The position numbers and the translations under genes were made by a program. DNA of 64,000 bases from NCBI RefSeq assembly GCF_000349325.1, contig NC_020504.1:4746053-4810052 (forward strand), written 5' to 3'. Source of the DNA: Streptomyces davaonensis JCM 4913. GTDB lineage: Bacteria; Actinomycetota; Actinomycetes; Streptomycetales; Streptomycetaceae. The notes under the pieces were generated by a model. It was not told the origin of the DNA. It saw nothing but the letters and a program-made list of their open reading frames with translations, and did not search any database. Below, one piece after another: positions 28,975-37,101 of the stretch (position 1 is the stretch's first letter; each line of letters opens with the position of its first letter).

Positions 28975-29169
28975 TCACTTGTTGGTGCCGTTGACGACGT
29001 CGACCCCGGAGCGTGTGCCGGACTCGATGGCAGGAGCGAGGACGGTGTCGGAGAGCCAGAAGCCGAACAGGGCGATCACTACGGCGACCCAGAGCCGGAC
29101 GCCGAGGAACTTGATTGCGGCCCAGGCGATGACGCCCAGGACGAAGACGAGCGGGAGCGAGACAGTCAC
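28975..29169 (-). CDS. Small membrane spread protein
   Basis: The 64-aa protein consists mainly of two membrane spans (LPLVFVLGVIAWAAIKFLGV and LWVAVVIALFGFWLSD) and a short polar tail. It lies in the AICE spread cluster, 14 bp upstream of the SpdD-like gene. Role inferred from location only. Confidence 0.6.
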   Translation of the reverse strand: MTVSLPLVFVLGVIAWAAIKFLGVRLWVAVVIALFGFWLSDTVLAPAIESGTRSGVDVVNGTNK

Positions 29170-29178
29170 GGAAGCTCC

Positions 29179-29370
29179 TCAGCGGACGGGGCAGCGGTGG
29201 GTGCGGGCGGCCAGTTCGGCGGCGGGACGGCTGTCGTAGTCCGTGGAGAAGCCGCAGCGCGGGGCGGTGCAGGCCGCGGTGTGCTTCTCGCGGCCCCGGC
29301 CGTCGTAGTACGTGCCGACCTGGACCGGGCCGATACGGACGACGTTGCGGAAACGGCGATTGGTGGGCAT
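29179..29370 (-). CDS. Small mobile-element transfer protein with Cys/His pairs
   Basis: The 63-aa protein has a central KHTAACTAPRCGFSTD segment and a final THRCPVR, which together could hold one zinc. Proteins like this occur next to spd genes in AICEs and are named only mobile element transfer protein. Its ATG overlaps the stop of the upstream gene (ATGA). Confidence 0.65.
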   Translation of the reverse strand: MPTNRRFRNVVRIGPVQVGTYYDGRGREKHTAACTAPRCGFSTDYDSRPAAELAARTHRCPVR

Positions 29371-29561
29371 CAGGCGATCTCCTTCTTCGTCTCGCCCGTG
29401 AAGTCGGTGACGTGGTCGGCGAGCCAGCGCAAGATCTCGTCGCCCTCGTGGCGGTCGGCGGCGAGGATGACCGGTTCGGCGATCAGTACGGCTTCGGTGA
29501 GTCGGTGCTGGCGGGTCAGCTCGGCTGCGCGTTTCAGCGCGCGGAGCGTGGTGGGGCGCAT
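29370..29561 (-). CDS. Small helical protein of the AICE backbone
   Basis: The 63-aa protein (MRPTTLRALKRAAELTRQHR ... FTGETKKEIA) is predicted all-helical and acidic at the C-terminus. It is translationally coupled to the next gene. I do not recognise a family; conservation of position suggests an AICE backbone gene. Confidence 0.6.
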   Translation of the reverse strand: MRPTTLRALKRAAELTRQHRLTEAVLIAEPVILAADRHEGDEILRWLADHVTDFTGETKKEIA

Positions 29562-29581
29562 GCGGGGAAAGTCCTCCGGGA

Positions 29582-30193
29582 TCAGGTGAGTTGCGCGGCA
29601 ATGGCTTCGGCGAGCGGCATCGGGACGCCGAGCCGGGCGCGAAGCGTCGAGGTGTCGATGGCAGTTCCGGTCCGGGCGCGGTGTTCGTCGGCGACCTTGC
29701 GAGCGAGGGCGACGAGCGCCGGCGGGACAGAGACCGTGGCTGGTGGAGCCGATTCCGGCGCCCGGATGGGCAGTTCAGGGGCCGGGAGAGGCGGGACCGC
29801 GCCTTCCTTCACTGCCGGGTCCCTTTGCGGCGTTGCCGGTCCGTGAGCGAGCAGCGTTCCGCCTAGGAAGGCGACGGCAGGCCATCCGGCGACGAGGATG
29901 CGCAGCCAGGCCGGTACGACGTTCAGGTCGAGCAGTCCGGCGGTGGCGACGTTGGCACCCAGTGATGCCGTCAACGCGACAAGGAACCAACACCACCCGG
30001 CCGCTTTCGCCCCGCCGGAACGCAGTCGCCGCCAAGCCGCCACCATGAGCAGGTCGACAGAGACCGGGTAGGCCCACGCCTTCCAGCCGTGCTGACCCGC
30101 AGCTGAGGCCAGGTCGTGCAGGTGAGCGAAGGACAGCGCGGCGGCGATCAGGGCTTGGACGAGAACGGCGTCGATTCGGACGGGCAGCCTCAT
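29582..30193 (-). CDS. DUF2637-type membrane spread protein (SpdB-like)
   Basis: The 203-aa protein has four membrane spans in the first 110 residues, with the DUF2637 pattern SFAHLHDLASAAGQHGWKAWAYPVSVDLLMVAA. A Pro-rich linker (about 115-145) and a short C-terminal helix-turn-helix-like segment (DTSTLRARLGVPMPLAEAIA) follow. DUF2637 proteins occur in the spread region of AICEs and actinobacterial plasmids. The start overlaps the upstream stop (ATGA). Confidence 0.75.
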   Translation of the reverse strand: MRLPVRIDAVLVQALIAAALSFAHLHDLASAAGQHGWKAWAYPVSVDLLMVAAWRRLRSGGAKAAGWCWFLVALTASLGANVATAGLLDLNVVPAWLRILVAGWPAVAFLGGTLLAHGPATPQRDPAVKEGAVPPLPAPELPIRAPESAPPATVSVPPALVALARKVADEHRARTGTAIDTSTLRARLGVPMPLAEAIAAQLT

Positions 30194-30453
30194 TGCTGGT
30201 CCTCGTCCGGCTCCTGCTCACCGTCGGACAAGGCGGTGGCATAGGCTTCCAGCGCCTTGACGTAGTCGGCGCAGGCGGCGGCCAGTTCTCGGGCGAAGGA
30301 CAAGTGATCGGCGATCGGGACGTGGTGGAACGCCGAGACGGTCAGGGTGTGGTCCTCACCGTTCAGGGCGAGGATCGGAGCGTGGTGCGTGCCGTACTCG
30401 CTGAGGCGAACGGTGGTGTGGGTGTCCGCGTAGAAGGACATCGAGGCAGTCAC
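30190..30453 (-). CDS. Small AICE backbone protein
   Basis: The 87-aa product starts at GTG with GAGAGGAAAC upstream and ends in an acidic tail (GEQEPDEDQQ). It contains a short beta-rich part followed by a helix (LSFARELAAACADYVKALEAYA). It is coupled to the DUF2637 gene. Family not recognised. The 144 bp between it and traB (30454-30597) hold no convincing gene. Confidence 0.6.
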   Translation of the reverse strand: MTASMSFYADTHTTVRLSEYGTHHAPILALNGEDHTLTVSAFHHVPIADHLSFARELAAACADYVKALEAYATALSDGEQEPDEDQQ

Positions 30454-30597
30454 GAGGTTTCCTCTCCGGTTTCCGGCAAGGCGGAGGTAGGGACTTGGCG
30501 CGGAGCGGCCGCGTCGGCCGTTGGAATTGGCGGGGTTACTCGGTGATCGGGCGCGGAGTCGTCGGCGGCCCGGGGTGCTTCACAGTCACGGGCGGAC

Positions 30598-31908
30598 CTA
30601 GGGCCGGAAGGACGTGAGCGCCGGTACTTCCGGGGCGAGGTGAGCCGTATCGCGGCAGGTGGCCGCCGCGTCGGCGAGGGAGAGATAGGGGGTGCGGATG
30701 CGGGACCACCCGCCGGAGGTGTCACCGACGACGGCCAACCCGGGCAATTCGGCGGCGATGGCGCAGGCGGCGTAGACCGCCTCGGGTGCGATGTCGCCGA
30801 GTGCCATCTTCGCGGAGGCTTCGTCGTTGACGCGGTGGCAGACACGGCCGGTCAGCTGCGCGCGGAGCATGGTCGCCCCCTTGCCCAGTTCGGCCCCGAA
30901 GCGCTGCCCGCACACCTCCAGGTAGATCCCGGCCGCGCGGCCGAGTTGGGCGAGGCGGATGAGCTGAGTGACCATCTCGTCCCGCCGCTCCTCCTCCTTC
31001 CTGGTGGCGACGAGGAAGAGCTCGGCCACTTCGTCGATGAACAGGACAACGGGAGCCGGGCGTTCAGTCTCGGGGAGCCCCCAGACGTCCGAGGTGATCA
31101 GCTCATGAGGAGTGCCGGGCGCGATGCCCTGCCGAGCCTTGATCAGGTCGTAGCGGTCCTCCATCTCCTTCACGAGCACCGGCAGCAGATCGGCCGCCTG
31201 TCCCGGGTCCGTGGCCAGCGCGGAGAGGCGAGGCGCAAACGGCGCCAGCTCGACTCCCCGCTTGCAGTCGATTCCGACCAGGACCACGGGCTGAGTGGCA
31301 AGGCCGGTAAGCAGGTTCCGCAGGTACATGGACTTGCCGGACAGCGTGGCGCCGAGGACGAGTTCATGCGGTACGGCCTGGTAGTCGCGTACGACCGCGG
31401 TCGCGTCCTCCCGAAGAGCCACGGGCACCCGGAGATGTTCGCTGCCGGTCTGGCGCGGCATCCGCACCTTTCGCAGGACATCGAAGCCGACGAGCCGAAG
31501 TTCAACGACGCCGGGCTTGATGTCCCGGACGTACACGGCATGTACGCCCCAGGCGTGCCGAAGGCGTTCGGCAGATGCCGCAACGTCCGCCGGTTCCTGG
31601 CCCGGAGCCAGCCGAAGCCGGATCCGGAGGCCGGTCGAGGTGGGGCGGATGATGCCCCGGCGGGGCGGGACAGGTCGTATGTCACGGCGAGTCGTCACTT
31701 TGAGAGCCAGCGCCCGCCAGCGGGGCGGCTCGACTGTCAGGCCGCACGCATCCATCGTCGAGGAGTACGAGGCCATGAGCCGGACCACCGAGACCGGAAG
31801 CCCGACCGTGGACCAGTACGCCGCGGGGTGGGCGTGCCGGGCATAGGCCGCGCCGCCTAACGCAGCAAGGCCCCCGCCCAGCTCGGCCACCGTCACCAGG
31901 TCGGTCAT
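30598..31908 (-). CDS. TraB/FtsK-like DNA translocase
   Basis: The 436-aa protein has a membrane-proximal N-terminus (AAYWSTVGLPVSVVRLM) and an FtsK/SpoIIIE ATPase core. Walker A is GATLSGKS at 186-193 and Walker B is VVLFIDE at 287-293. In AICEs, TraB alone moves double-stranded plasmid DNA between hyphae by recognising short clt repeats. The start MTDLVTVAEL is taken from the spacing to the upstream gene. The C-terminal winged helix that reads clt appears short here (after about residue 370). Confidence 0.93.
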   Translation of the reverse strand: MTDLVTVAELGGGLAALGGAAYARHAHPAAYWSTVGLPVSVVRLMASYSSTMDACGLTVEPPRWRALALKVTTRRDIRPVPPRRGIIRPTSTGLRIRLRLAPGQEPADVAASAERLRHAWGVHAVYVRDIKPGVVELRLVGFDVLRKVRMPRQTGSEHLRVPVALREDATAVVRDYQAVPHELVLGATLSGKSMYLRNLLTGLATQPVVLVGIDCKRGVELAPFAPRLSALATDPGQAADLLPVLVKEMEDRYDLIKARQGIAPGTPHELITSDVWGLPETERPAPVVLFIDEVAELFLVATRKEEERRDEMVTQLIRLAQLGRAAGIYLEVCGQRFGAELGKGATMLRAQLTGRVCHRVNDEASAKMALGDIAPEAVYAACAIAAELPGLAVVGDTSGGWSRIRTPYLSLADAAATCRDTAHLAPEVPALTSFRP

Positions 31909-31913
31909 GTCGA

Positions 31914-32264
31914 TCAGCCCGCCTGGGCCATAGGAAAGGCGCCCGGAGCAATGGCCGTAGCCCGATAGGCGATGCCGTGCCGCTGCTGACCGTTGAACAC
32001 GCTCTCCCACGGACGGGCAACGAGCCCCGGCAGCGAGATCGGCGCCCCGACGGTCAGCCCGTCCGTCACACCGCTCTCGGGGATGGTGACCTGGATCAGC
32101 GACGACTCGCCCTCGTCGATGTAGACGACGCCGACGGTCATCAGAGCCTCGCCACTCACAGCGTCCTTGGCGATCTCGCCGGTCTGCCGGTCGCGCACCT
32201 TCGGCGCCGGCGCTTCGGTGAGCAGGATCGTGGCGGTCGAGGCGTCAATGCGGATCACACGCAC
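31914..32264 (-). CDS. SCO3933-type regulatory protein
   Basis: The 116-aa beta-rich protein (MRVIRIDASTATILLTEAPA ... ALMTVGVVYIDEGESSLIQV) matches the short conserved gene found just upstream of traB in many AICEs, which pipelines name SCO3933-family regulatory protein. GTG start with AGAAGGAGA upstream. It is first in the transfer operon, directly after a repeat-rich operator region. Confidence 0.75.
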   Translation of the reverse strand: MRVIRIDASTATILLTEAPAPKVRDRQTGEIAKDAVSGEALMTVGVVYIDEGESSLIQVTIPESGVTDGLTVGAPISLPGLVARPWESVFNGQQRHGIAYRATAIAPGAFPMAQAG

Positions 32265-32304
32265 AGGGATTTCTCCTTCTGAGTTCGATCAACCCATCAC
32301 CTGA

Positions 32305-32357
32305 CAGGTTGACTTAGCAAGTTCGAAGCTAGGGATGCCAGGTTGACTTGTCAAGTG
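32305..32357. promoter_or_regulatory. Transfer-operon operator repeats (KorSA-like)
   Basis: CAGGTTGACTT occurs twice (32305-32315 and 32339-32349). The second copy runs into ACTTGTCAAGT, a perfect 5-bp palindrome around one base. They lie upstream of the transfer operon and share TTGACTTG with repeats at the start of the adjacent GntR gene, so that GntR protein is the likely repressor. Confidence 0.65.
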
Positions 32358-32389
32358 GAGATTGGGGGAGAACTGGCCCTGAAACAGGC

Positions 32390-33118
32390 TCAGTTCAGGC
32401 GGTAGGTGTCTTCCAGCTCCTGCCGATCGGCAGGAAGGAGCACGTCAGAGACTTGGAGCGCTTGGCCTGAGGCGTCATACGCGATCACGAGAACGCTGAG
32501 CACCGGAACGCCGGCCGGAAGGTCGAGCAGTTCAGCTTCGGCAGGCTCAGGCAGGCGAGCCGAGACGCGCTCCGTCACGTGGTCGAAGCGGACCTTCTTC
32601 CGAGCTTCCAGGTGGGTACGGGTGCTGCCACTCAGGGGACCGGACTCGGCTAGCTCGGTACCCTCGACGAGACCGGCGGGGAAGTACGACGAGACCAGCT
32701 CGACCGGTTCACCGTCCTCCTCGACGAGGAACCGGCGCATGAGGACCTGGGCTCGCTTCGGCAGCCCGAGCACCGAGGCGACGCGCACCGGAACAGGGGT
32801 GTCCTCGACGGCAACCAGCCGCCCTGAGGCTTGAGACTCATCACGCGTAAGCGCTTCGGTCCCCCGGCGATCCTTCTGCTCGACAACGGCCGGACGGCCC
32901 CGCACGATCGTGCCGTACCCCTGCCGGGACTCCAGCCAGCCATCACGCTTCAGGAGCTCCAGCGCTCGGACGACGGTCGGGCGAGACATACCGAAAGCCT
33001 GGACCAGCTGGTTCTCACTGGGGACTCGGCTGCCAGGCGCGTACGTTCCGTCCTCGATGCGACCCTGAATGGTCTGAGCGAGGCGAACGTACTTAGGTGC
33101 CTCCACTTCATACGCCAT
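32390..33118 (-). CDS. GntR-family repressor, KorSA-like
   Basis: The 242-aa protein has an N-terminal GntR winged helix (about 8-70, APGSRVPSENQLVQAFGMSR) and a C-terminal UTRA effector domain (about 95-240). KorSA of pSAM2 is of this type and represses pra and thereby replication and transfer. The gene lies at the head of the transfer region, with TTGAC repeats on both sides. A ligand for the UTRA domain is unknown. Confidence 0.85.
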   Translation of the reverse strand: MAYEVEAPKYVRLAQTIQGRIEDGTYAPGSRVPSENQLVQAFGMSRPTVVRALELLKRDGWLESRQGYGTIVRGRPAVVEQKDRRGTEALTRDESQASGRLVAVEDTPVPVRVASVLGLPKRAQVLMRRFLVEEDGEPVELVSSYFPAGLVEGTELAESGPLSGSTRTHLEARKKVRFDHVTERVSARLPEPAEAELLDLPAGVPVLSVLVIAYDASGQALQVSDVLLPADRQELEDTYRLN

Positions 33119-33143
33119 GAGCGCCGCCGCCTGTCGAGATTGG

Positions 33144-33165
33144 CCAAGTCAACTGGTCAACCAGA
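33144..33165. promoter_or_regulatory. Operator-like repeats before the KorSA-like gene
   Basis: On the minus strand the segment reads two spaced TTGAC units, the second continuing into TTGACTTG as in the transfer operator. This suggests the GntR protein also represses itself. Confidence 0.5.
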
Positions 33166-33204
33166 CTAGCGGCACTGCATATAGAAGAGAACCCGGACGC
33201 TCCT

Positions 33205-33642
33205 TCACGCCGACCAGGCATCGTCCACCACAAACGAGACCACCGTGCCACCGAAGGGGCTGGGCCCGGAGCGCCACGAGTCGGCGATGGCGTCGATCAG
33301 CAGCAGCCCGCGGCCGTGGGCCTCATTGGCGCTGGGGTGCCGCATCCGGATGGCGGCGGGGAATCCCGGGTTGTGCACGTCGACCCGAAGGGAGTTCTTC
33401 TCTCGGAACCACTCAACCCGTACGACCCAGTCGCCCTCGGATCTCCCGTAGAGGATGGCGTTGGTGACTAACTCCGAGATCATCAGCTCGCAGTCATCGA
33501 GGGCGCAGGCAGGGTGGTACGGGGTGATGAACTTTCGGAACCAGCGACGGGCCCGGGGTACAGACTCGGCGACCGGATGCAAGGTCATCGCACCCAGTCG
33601 CGACGGCTCCTCAGGGGGGTAGCGGTCGATCGTGTAGGCCAT
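33205..33642 (-). CDS. ATP-binding anti-sigma-like kinase (RsbW/HATPase type)
   Basis: The 145-aa protein has the GHKL ATPase boxes of RsbW-like proteins: ELMISELVTNAILYG (N box), DVHNPG and GRGLLLIDAIAD (G boxes). Streptomyces has many such proteins. They act on sigma factors or anti-anti-sigma factors, but AICE copies have no established partner. It lies 6 bp after a small CxxC gene, and both are placed under a palindromic operator. Confidence 0.8.
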   Translation of the reverse strand: MAYTIDRYPPEEPSRLGAMTLHPVAESVPRARRWFRKFITPYHPACALDDCELMISELVTNAILYGRSEGDWVVRVEWFREKNSLRVDVHNPGFPAAIRMRHPSANEAHGRGLLLIDAIADSWRSGPSPFGGTVVSFVVDDAWSA

Positions 33643-33648
33643 CCGCGC

Positions 33649-33822
33649 TCACTCCTTGCCGCTGCCCTCACAGTCGAGGCAGCGCCGCTTCGATGTGGCA
33701 CGGGCACGGTCGGCGGCAGCGGCGAGAGCCAGGGTCGTACGCGAACCGACGCGCTTCCAGCCGCGTCCCCGGCACCCCCGGCAGGGTAAGCACGTGCCCT
33801 GATCCGGTCGCTGACTCGTCAC
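33649..33822 (-). CDS. Small protein with DnaJ-type CxxCxGxG zinc motifs
   Basis: The 57-aa product has CLPCRGCRGRG near the start and CLDCEGSG at the end, one pair of half sites like half a DnaJ zinc finger. The GTG at 33822 has GGAAGGGGG upstream. It is cotranscribed with the RsbW-like gene. Small CxxCxGxG proteins of this kind occur in AICEs; the role is unknown. Confidence 0.6.
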   Translation of the reverse strand: MTSQRPDQGTCLPCRGCRGRGWKRVGSRTTLALAAAADRARATSKRRCLDCEGSGKE

Positions 33823-33841
33823 GCCGTGCCCCCTTCCGATC

Positions 33842-33882
33842 AAGTGGCCTTAGCCACTTACTGGATAGTGGCATTAGCCACT
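33842..33882. promoter_or_regulatory. Twin palindromes AAGTGGC-N4-GCCACTT
   Basis: A perfect 7-bp-arm palindrome (33842-33859, spacer CTTA) and a second copy with 6-bp arms (33867-33882, spacer ATTA) lie 24 bp apart centre to centre. They are just upstream of the CxxC/RsbW-like pair. The same half-sites recur upstream of the second GntR gene, so that regulator probably binds both. Confidence 0.75.
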
Positions 33883-33918
33883 TCGACGCGCAAGCAGTTC
33901 GCCGCAACTGGCACCCTG

Positions 33919-34659
33919 TCAGGTGAGGGGGTAGCCCTGCTCGAACGCCCAACGATGCGGCGGGTAAGTGGCTTCGGCGAACTCCAACGGCCGGTCCTGA
34001 AGGTCGTAGACGACGTGATGCACAACCAGGACAGCGGATCCAGGCTCAAGCCGGAGATCAACTGTCTCCTCATCCGTCGCCGCGCGGGCGCACATCCGGT
34101 CCTCGGCGTAACTCCCCTGCCGTCCAGTCATGTTCTCGACGTACATGAGGGTGCCTTCCTGGATCCGCCCCGGATCCAGGAGCTTGGGCGCCCGCTGGCC
34201 AACGTCCGGCGCGAACCACGACGTGGACAAAGTGATGGGCCCGTCCTGGTTGTTGGTCACTCGCCGACGGTGCACGGCTCGACGGTCCTTCGCCAGGCCC
34301 AGCGCCTCAGCCACGTGATCCGGCGCATCGAGCCAGCCAGCCGAGGTGATGACGGCGTACTCACCAGTCGTGTAGATCTTCCCCGTCTGCCGGGCGCGAC
34401 CGTACAACTCACGTGCGCGCCGGTTGACTTCGAGACTCCGCACGTACGTGCCGGACCCCTGCCGCTTCTCGACGAGCCCCTGATGGCTCAGCGCTTCCAG
34501 CGCTCGCGCCGCCGTTGGCCTGGACACCTTCCAGTCCGACGCCAGTTGCCGCTCCGAGGGAACCTCGTCCCCCGCCCGCAAGTCGCCCCGAAGGATCTGA
34601 TCGCGGATGAAGTGCGCGATCTGGAGATACTTCGGCTGAGCCTCCTCGATCTGGGGCAT
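33919..34659 (-). CDS. GntR-family regulator with UTRA domain
   Basis: The 246-aa protein starts at MPQIEEAQPKYLQ (AGGAGGG upstream), with a GntR winged helix (about 8-75, AGDEVPSERQLASDWKVSR) and a UTRA domain (about 95-246). It differs clearly in sequence from the KorSA-like copy. It is divergent from a DUF1152 gene, with AGTGGC half-sites between, and downstream of it lie the same palindromes. It is therefore likely to regulate the DUF1152 gene, itself and the RsbW-like pair. Confidence 0.85.
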   Translation of the reverse strand: MPQIEEAQPKYLQIAHFIRDQILRGDLRAGDEVPSERQLASDWKVSRPTAARALEALSHQGLVEKRQGSGTYVRSLEVNRRARELYGRARQTGKIYTTGEYAVITSAGWLDAPDHVAEALGLAKDRRAVHRRRVTNNQDGPITLSTSWFAPDVGQRAPKLLDPGRIQEGTLMYVENMTGRQGSYAEDRMCARAATDEETVDLRLEPGSAVLVVHHVVYDLQDRPLEFAEATYPPHRWAFEQGYPLT

Positions 34660-34694
34660 CTGCCCTCCTCGTCCTGGTGCCGCCCGCAATGGGC

Positions 34695-34731
34695 AAGTGG
34701 CTAAGGCCTCTGGCCACTATAGGGTGAGTGG
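34695..34731. promoter_or_regulatory. AGTGGC half-sites between GntR and DUF1152 genes
   Basis: AAGTGGCTAAGGCC and GGCCACT lie within 24 bp, followed by AGTGG. These match the half-sites of the twin palindromes at 33842-33882 and sit in the divergent promoter region. Confidence 0.6.
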
Positions 34732-34760
34732 TCAAGTCCGTACCCCGTACGCTTGGGCCC

Positions 34761-35846
34761 ATGACGCGGTTGATCGTCGCAGCAGGAGGAGGGGGCGACG
34801 CAGTCGCCGCCGCAATGCTTCACGCCGCCCTCTACGGCGACGAGGACCAGGCGGTGATCCTCACGTACGCGTGGGACCGCCTACTGATCGACCCGGTACC
34901 GGGCCCCCGAGGACCGAACAACTTCACTGGCCTCCAACGCCTCACCCCAGCAGTCTGGGCAGTGCCGGCCGAGGCCCGCCCGATCGCTCCAGCAGGCTCC
35001 ACACTCCCCCGACTCGCAACAGAGCTCCCGCACACCTTTGCGCTGATCGACCCGCGCCACGGAGTCGAGGGCATCACTCGCCAGCTCGAAGAGCTAGTGA
35101 GCCACCTGTCGCCGGAGTCGATCGATCTCCTGGACGTTGGCGGAGACATCCTCGCCCGAGGTGATGAGCCGACACTGAAGAGCCCGCTCGCCGACGCCGT
35201 CACGCTCGCCGCGTGCTGTCAGGTGAACGCACCGATCCGCCTCCTAGTGGCAGGCCCCGGTCTGGACGGCGAACTGCCTCCCGATGAACTACGCGGGATC
35301 CTCGGCCCGCTCGTCCACACCTTCACGACCAAGGACGTTGAGCCGATCAGCTCGGTCCTGGAGTGGCACCCCTCCGAGGCAACCGGGATGCTCGCGGCGA
35401 CAGCCCGAGGCGTACGCGGCACGTGCGAGATGCGAGACGCCGGCCTTCCCGTCCCTCTCACCGACGAAGGCCCGACCGCCTATGAAGTCGACCTGGACGA
35501 AGCACTGAGCCGGAACCAGTTGGCCCGCGCCATCACGACGACCGCCACCCTGGACGAGGTAGAAGCACACAGCCGGGAGATCTGCGGCTACTCCGAGATC
35601 GACTATGAGCGCAACAAGGCCGCATGGCTCAAAGACCAGCCACCCGTGAAACTCGACTCTGACGCCGTACTGTCCCAACTCGACCAGTTCGAAGCCGGAG
35701 CCCGGCATCGTGGAGTCACCCACACGACGTTCCGCCGAATCACCGAGGCATTGAGCCTCAACGGCTCCCTGCGCGAGGACCTGCGACAACTCCTGATCGG
35801 CGCCCGCCCCGAACGATATGCGGCACCACTCTGGAAAGTTAATTAG
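34761..35846 (+). CDS. DUF1152-family protein
   Basis: The 361-aa product starts MTRLIVAAGGGGDAVAAAML, the glycine-rich nucleotide-binding-like opening of DUF1152 proteins. It also has LLDVGGDILARGDEPTLKSP, another conserved block of that family. The biochemical function of DUF1152 is unknown; the fold suggests a nucleotide- or sugar-related enzyme. It is divergent from the second GntR gene and probably controlled by it. It is the main non-backbone gene on this side of the element. Confidence 0.75.
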   Translation: MTRLIVAAGGGGDAVAAAMLHAALYGDEDQAVILTYAWDRLLIDPVPGPRGPNNFTGLQRLTPAVWAVPAEARPIAPAGSTLPRLATELPHTFALIDPRHGVEGITRQLEELVSHLSPESIDLLDVGGDILARGDEPTLKSPLADAVTLAACCQVNAPIRLLVAGPGLDGELPPDELRGILGPLVHTFTTKDVEPISSVLEWHPSEATGMLAATARGVRGTCEMRDAGLPVPLTDEGPTAYEVDLDEALSRNQLARAITTTATLDEVEAHSREICGYSEIDYERNKAAWLKDQPPVKLDSDAVLSQLDQFEAGARHRGVTHTTFRRITEALSLNGSLREDLRQLLIGARPERYAAPLWKVN

Positions 35847-35847
35847 C

Positions 35848-36561
35848 TTACCAATTCCGCACCCCTCGCTGTTCGACATACTCACAGGCCCTGAGGAGCA
35901 CGCCCTCCACAGTGCCCGATCCCATGAGCATATCGATGAAGCTACCTACGAGATGGACACTGTAGAACCAGATTTGAACCTCATCTTCCGTGATGGGAAG
36001 TTTCAGAGCGTTTCGCCATTCTGCGGGATCCATGTCCGCCTGCATGGCCCAGAAAGATCCAGCAACGACTGGAACTGCCGTACGAGCCGAACCCAGGTGC
36101 CTGCCTTCCAAAATCTTGCAGAAAACCAGATCAGCTAGCGAGAACTGGTCGTGAGCGTCCCTCCCATCTTCCGTTAGCAACCTGATTCGCCCGCCCTCGC
36201 CCTGTGCGTAGTACGGCAGATACAGAGCAGTCAGGAGCGTGATTAGACCGCCGACGACCTCACCTAGATCCTCGTCTGCGAGCCCCGCTGCAACCGACTC
36301 CAAGCGCACCTCTCCGCGCTCCAACGCCAGGATTCGATTAGTTGCCTCCCTCACAGCTCCAGGATTCGAAACACATTCCGAATCATCCTTTATCCATCGC
36401 TCCGCCTCACGGAAGCCGATCAACGCCGCAACGCGGCGGCGGCCATTTGTCAGGTACACAATTTCGGCACCGTGTTCGACTCTGCTGGCCAGCTTCCCAA
36501 TCTGGCCTCTGGCGTCAGTGATACCAACGTCAGACCATGGCACTTCCCGATATGCCCCCAT
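35848..36561 (-). CDS. Phd/YefM antitoxin-like regulator with extra C-terminal domain
   Basis: The 237-aa protein starts at MGAYREVPWSDVGITDARGQ. The first 70 residues match the Phd/YefM DNA-binding antitoxin fold (IGKLASRVEHGAEIVYLTNG, RRRVAALI). The remainder (about 75-237) is helical and unrecognised, much longer than an antitoxin's toxin-binding tail. No classical toxin gene (Doc or YoeB) is next to it. No Shine-Dalgarno sequence is seen, so it may be leaderless. A strong inverted repeat lies 45 bp upstream. Codon use is less GC-rich than the backbone. Confidence 0.65.
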   Translation of the reverse strand: MGAYREVPWSDVGITDARGQIGKLASRVEHGAEIVYLTNGRRRVAALIGFREAERWIKDDSECVSNPGAVREATNRILALERGEVRLESVAAGLADEDLGEVVGGLITLLTALYLPYYAQGEGGRIRLLTEDGRDAHDQFSLADLVFCKILEGRHLGSARTAVPVVAGSFWAMQADMDPAEWRNALKLPITEDEVQIWFYSVHLVGSFIDMLMGSGTVEGVLLRACEYVEQRGVRNW

Positions 36562-36605
36562 GCCGAGACATGTTAGCGGCCAGTGAGCCCCACGGGGAGT
36601 CGGCT

Positions 36606-36636
36606 CCTGTACATCCCCTGTACAGGGATGTACAGG
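36606..36636. promoter_or_regulatory. Operator with 12-bp arms and three TGTACA units
   Basis: CCTGTACATCCC and GGGATGTACAGG are perfect arms around CTGTACA, so TGTACA occurs three times in 31 bp. It lies just upstream of the Phd-like gene; autoregulation, as in Phd/YefM systems, is the simple reading. Confidence 0.7.
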
Positions 36637-36716
36637 GGCTTGCTTGGCATCTTCCGAGGAAGGCTTCAACCTCTTTTCCAGCAGGATCATGCCGCCGAAA
36701 GGATTAAGGGGGTTCC

Positions 36717-37079
36717 ATGCCTAGCCTCGCAAGAAGCAAGATCGTGATGCGGAAGTGGAGGGAGAAGGCTCGAGGTGACGTGTCATTAGCACTGGTGATC
36801 GTCATTACCCAGGGAGCTGTGACATGGGTAAGTCCCACTGTCAGCAACACCGCAGTCGCCGCTGCAACAGTGGTACTAGCCGTCACAGAGTTCCGGAACC
36901 GTAGAAACAATTCGACCTCAAGCGCCGACCACCGCGGTTCAGGCTGCCACGAGCCAGCAAGCAATGTGGCTCTTCAACATCGCAGGCGGCAGCAGCGGCG
37001 ACACATCTCTTCTCCGCGGCCCATGCCGGCCCTAACAGAGCATCACTGCTGTCACAACTGCCGTCACAGCTGCGAGTAA
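36717..37079 (+). CDS. Hypothetical protein with one or two membrane spans
   Basis: An open frame of 120 codons has a plausible hydrophobic part (VSLALVIVITQGAVTWVS and NTAVAAATVVLAVTEF). The tail is composition-biased, with many His, Arg and Cys residues. A GGGGG stretch lies before the ATG. It is lower in GC than the surrounding genes. Possibly only the first 70 codons are real; family not recognised. Confidence 0.35.
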   Translation: MPSLARSKIVMRKWREKARGDVSLALVIVITQGAVTWVSPTVSNTAVAAATVVLAVTEFRNRRNNSTSSADHRGSGCHEPASNVALQHRRRQQRRHISSPRPMPALTEHHCCHNCRHSCE

Positions 37080-37101
37080 CAACCTTCTCTACGGGTTCAA
37101 G

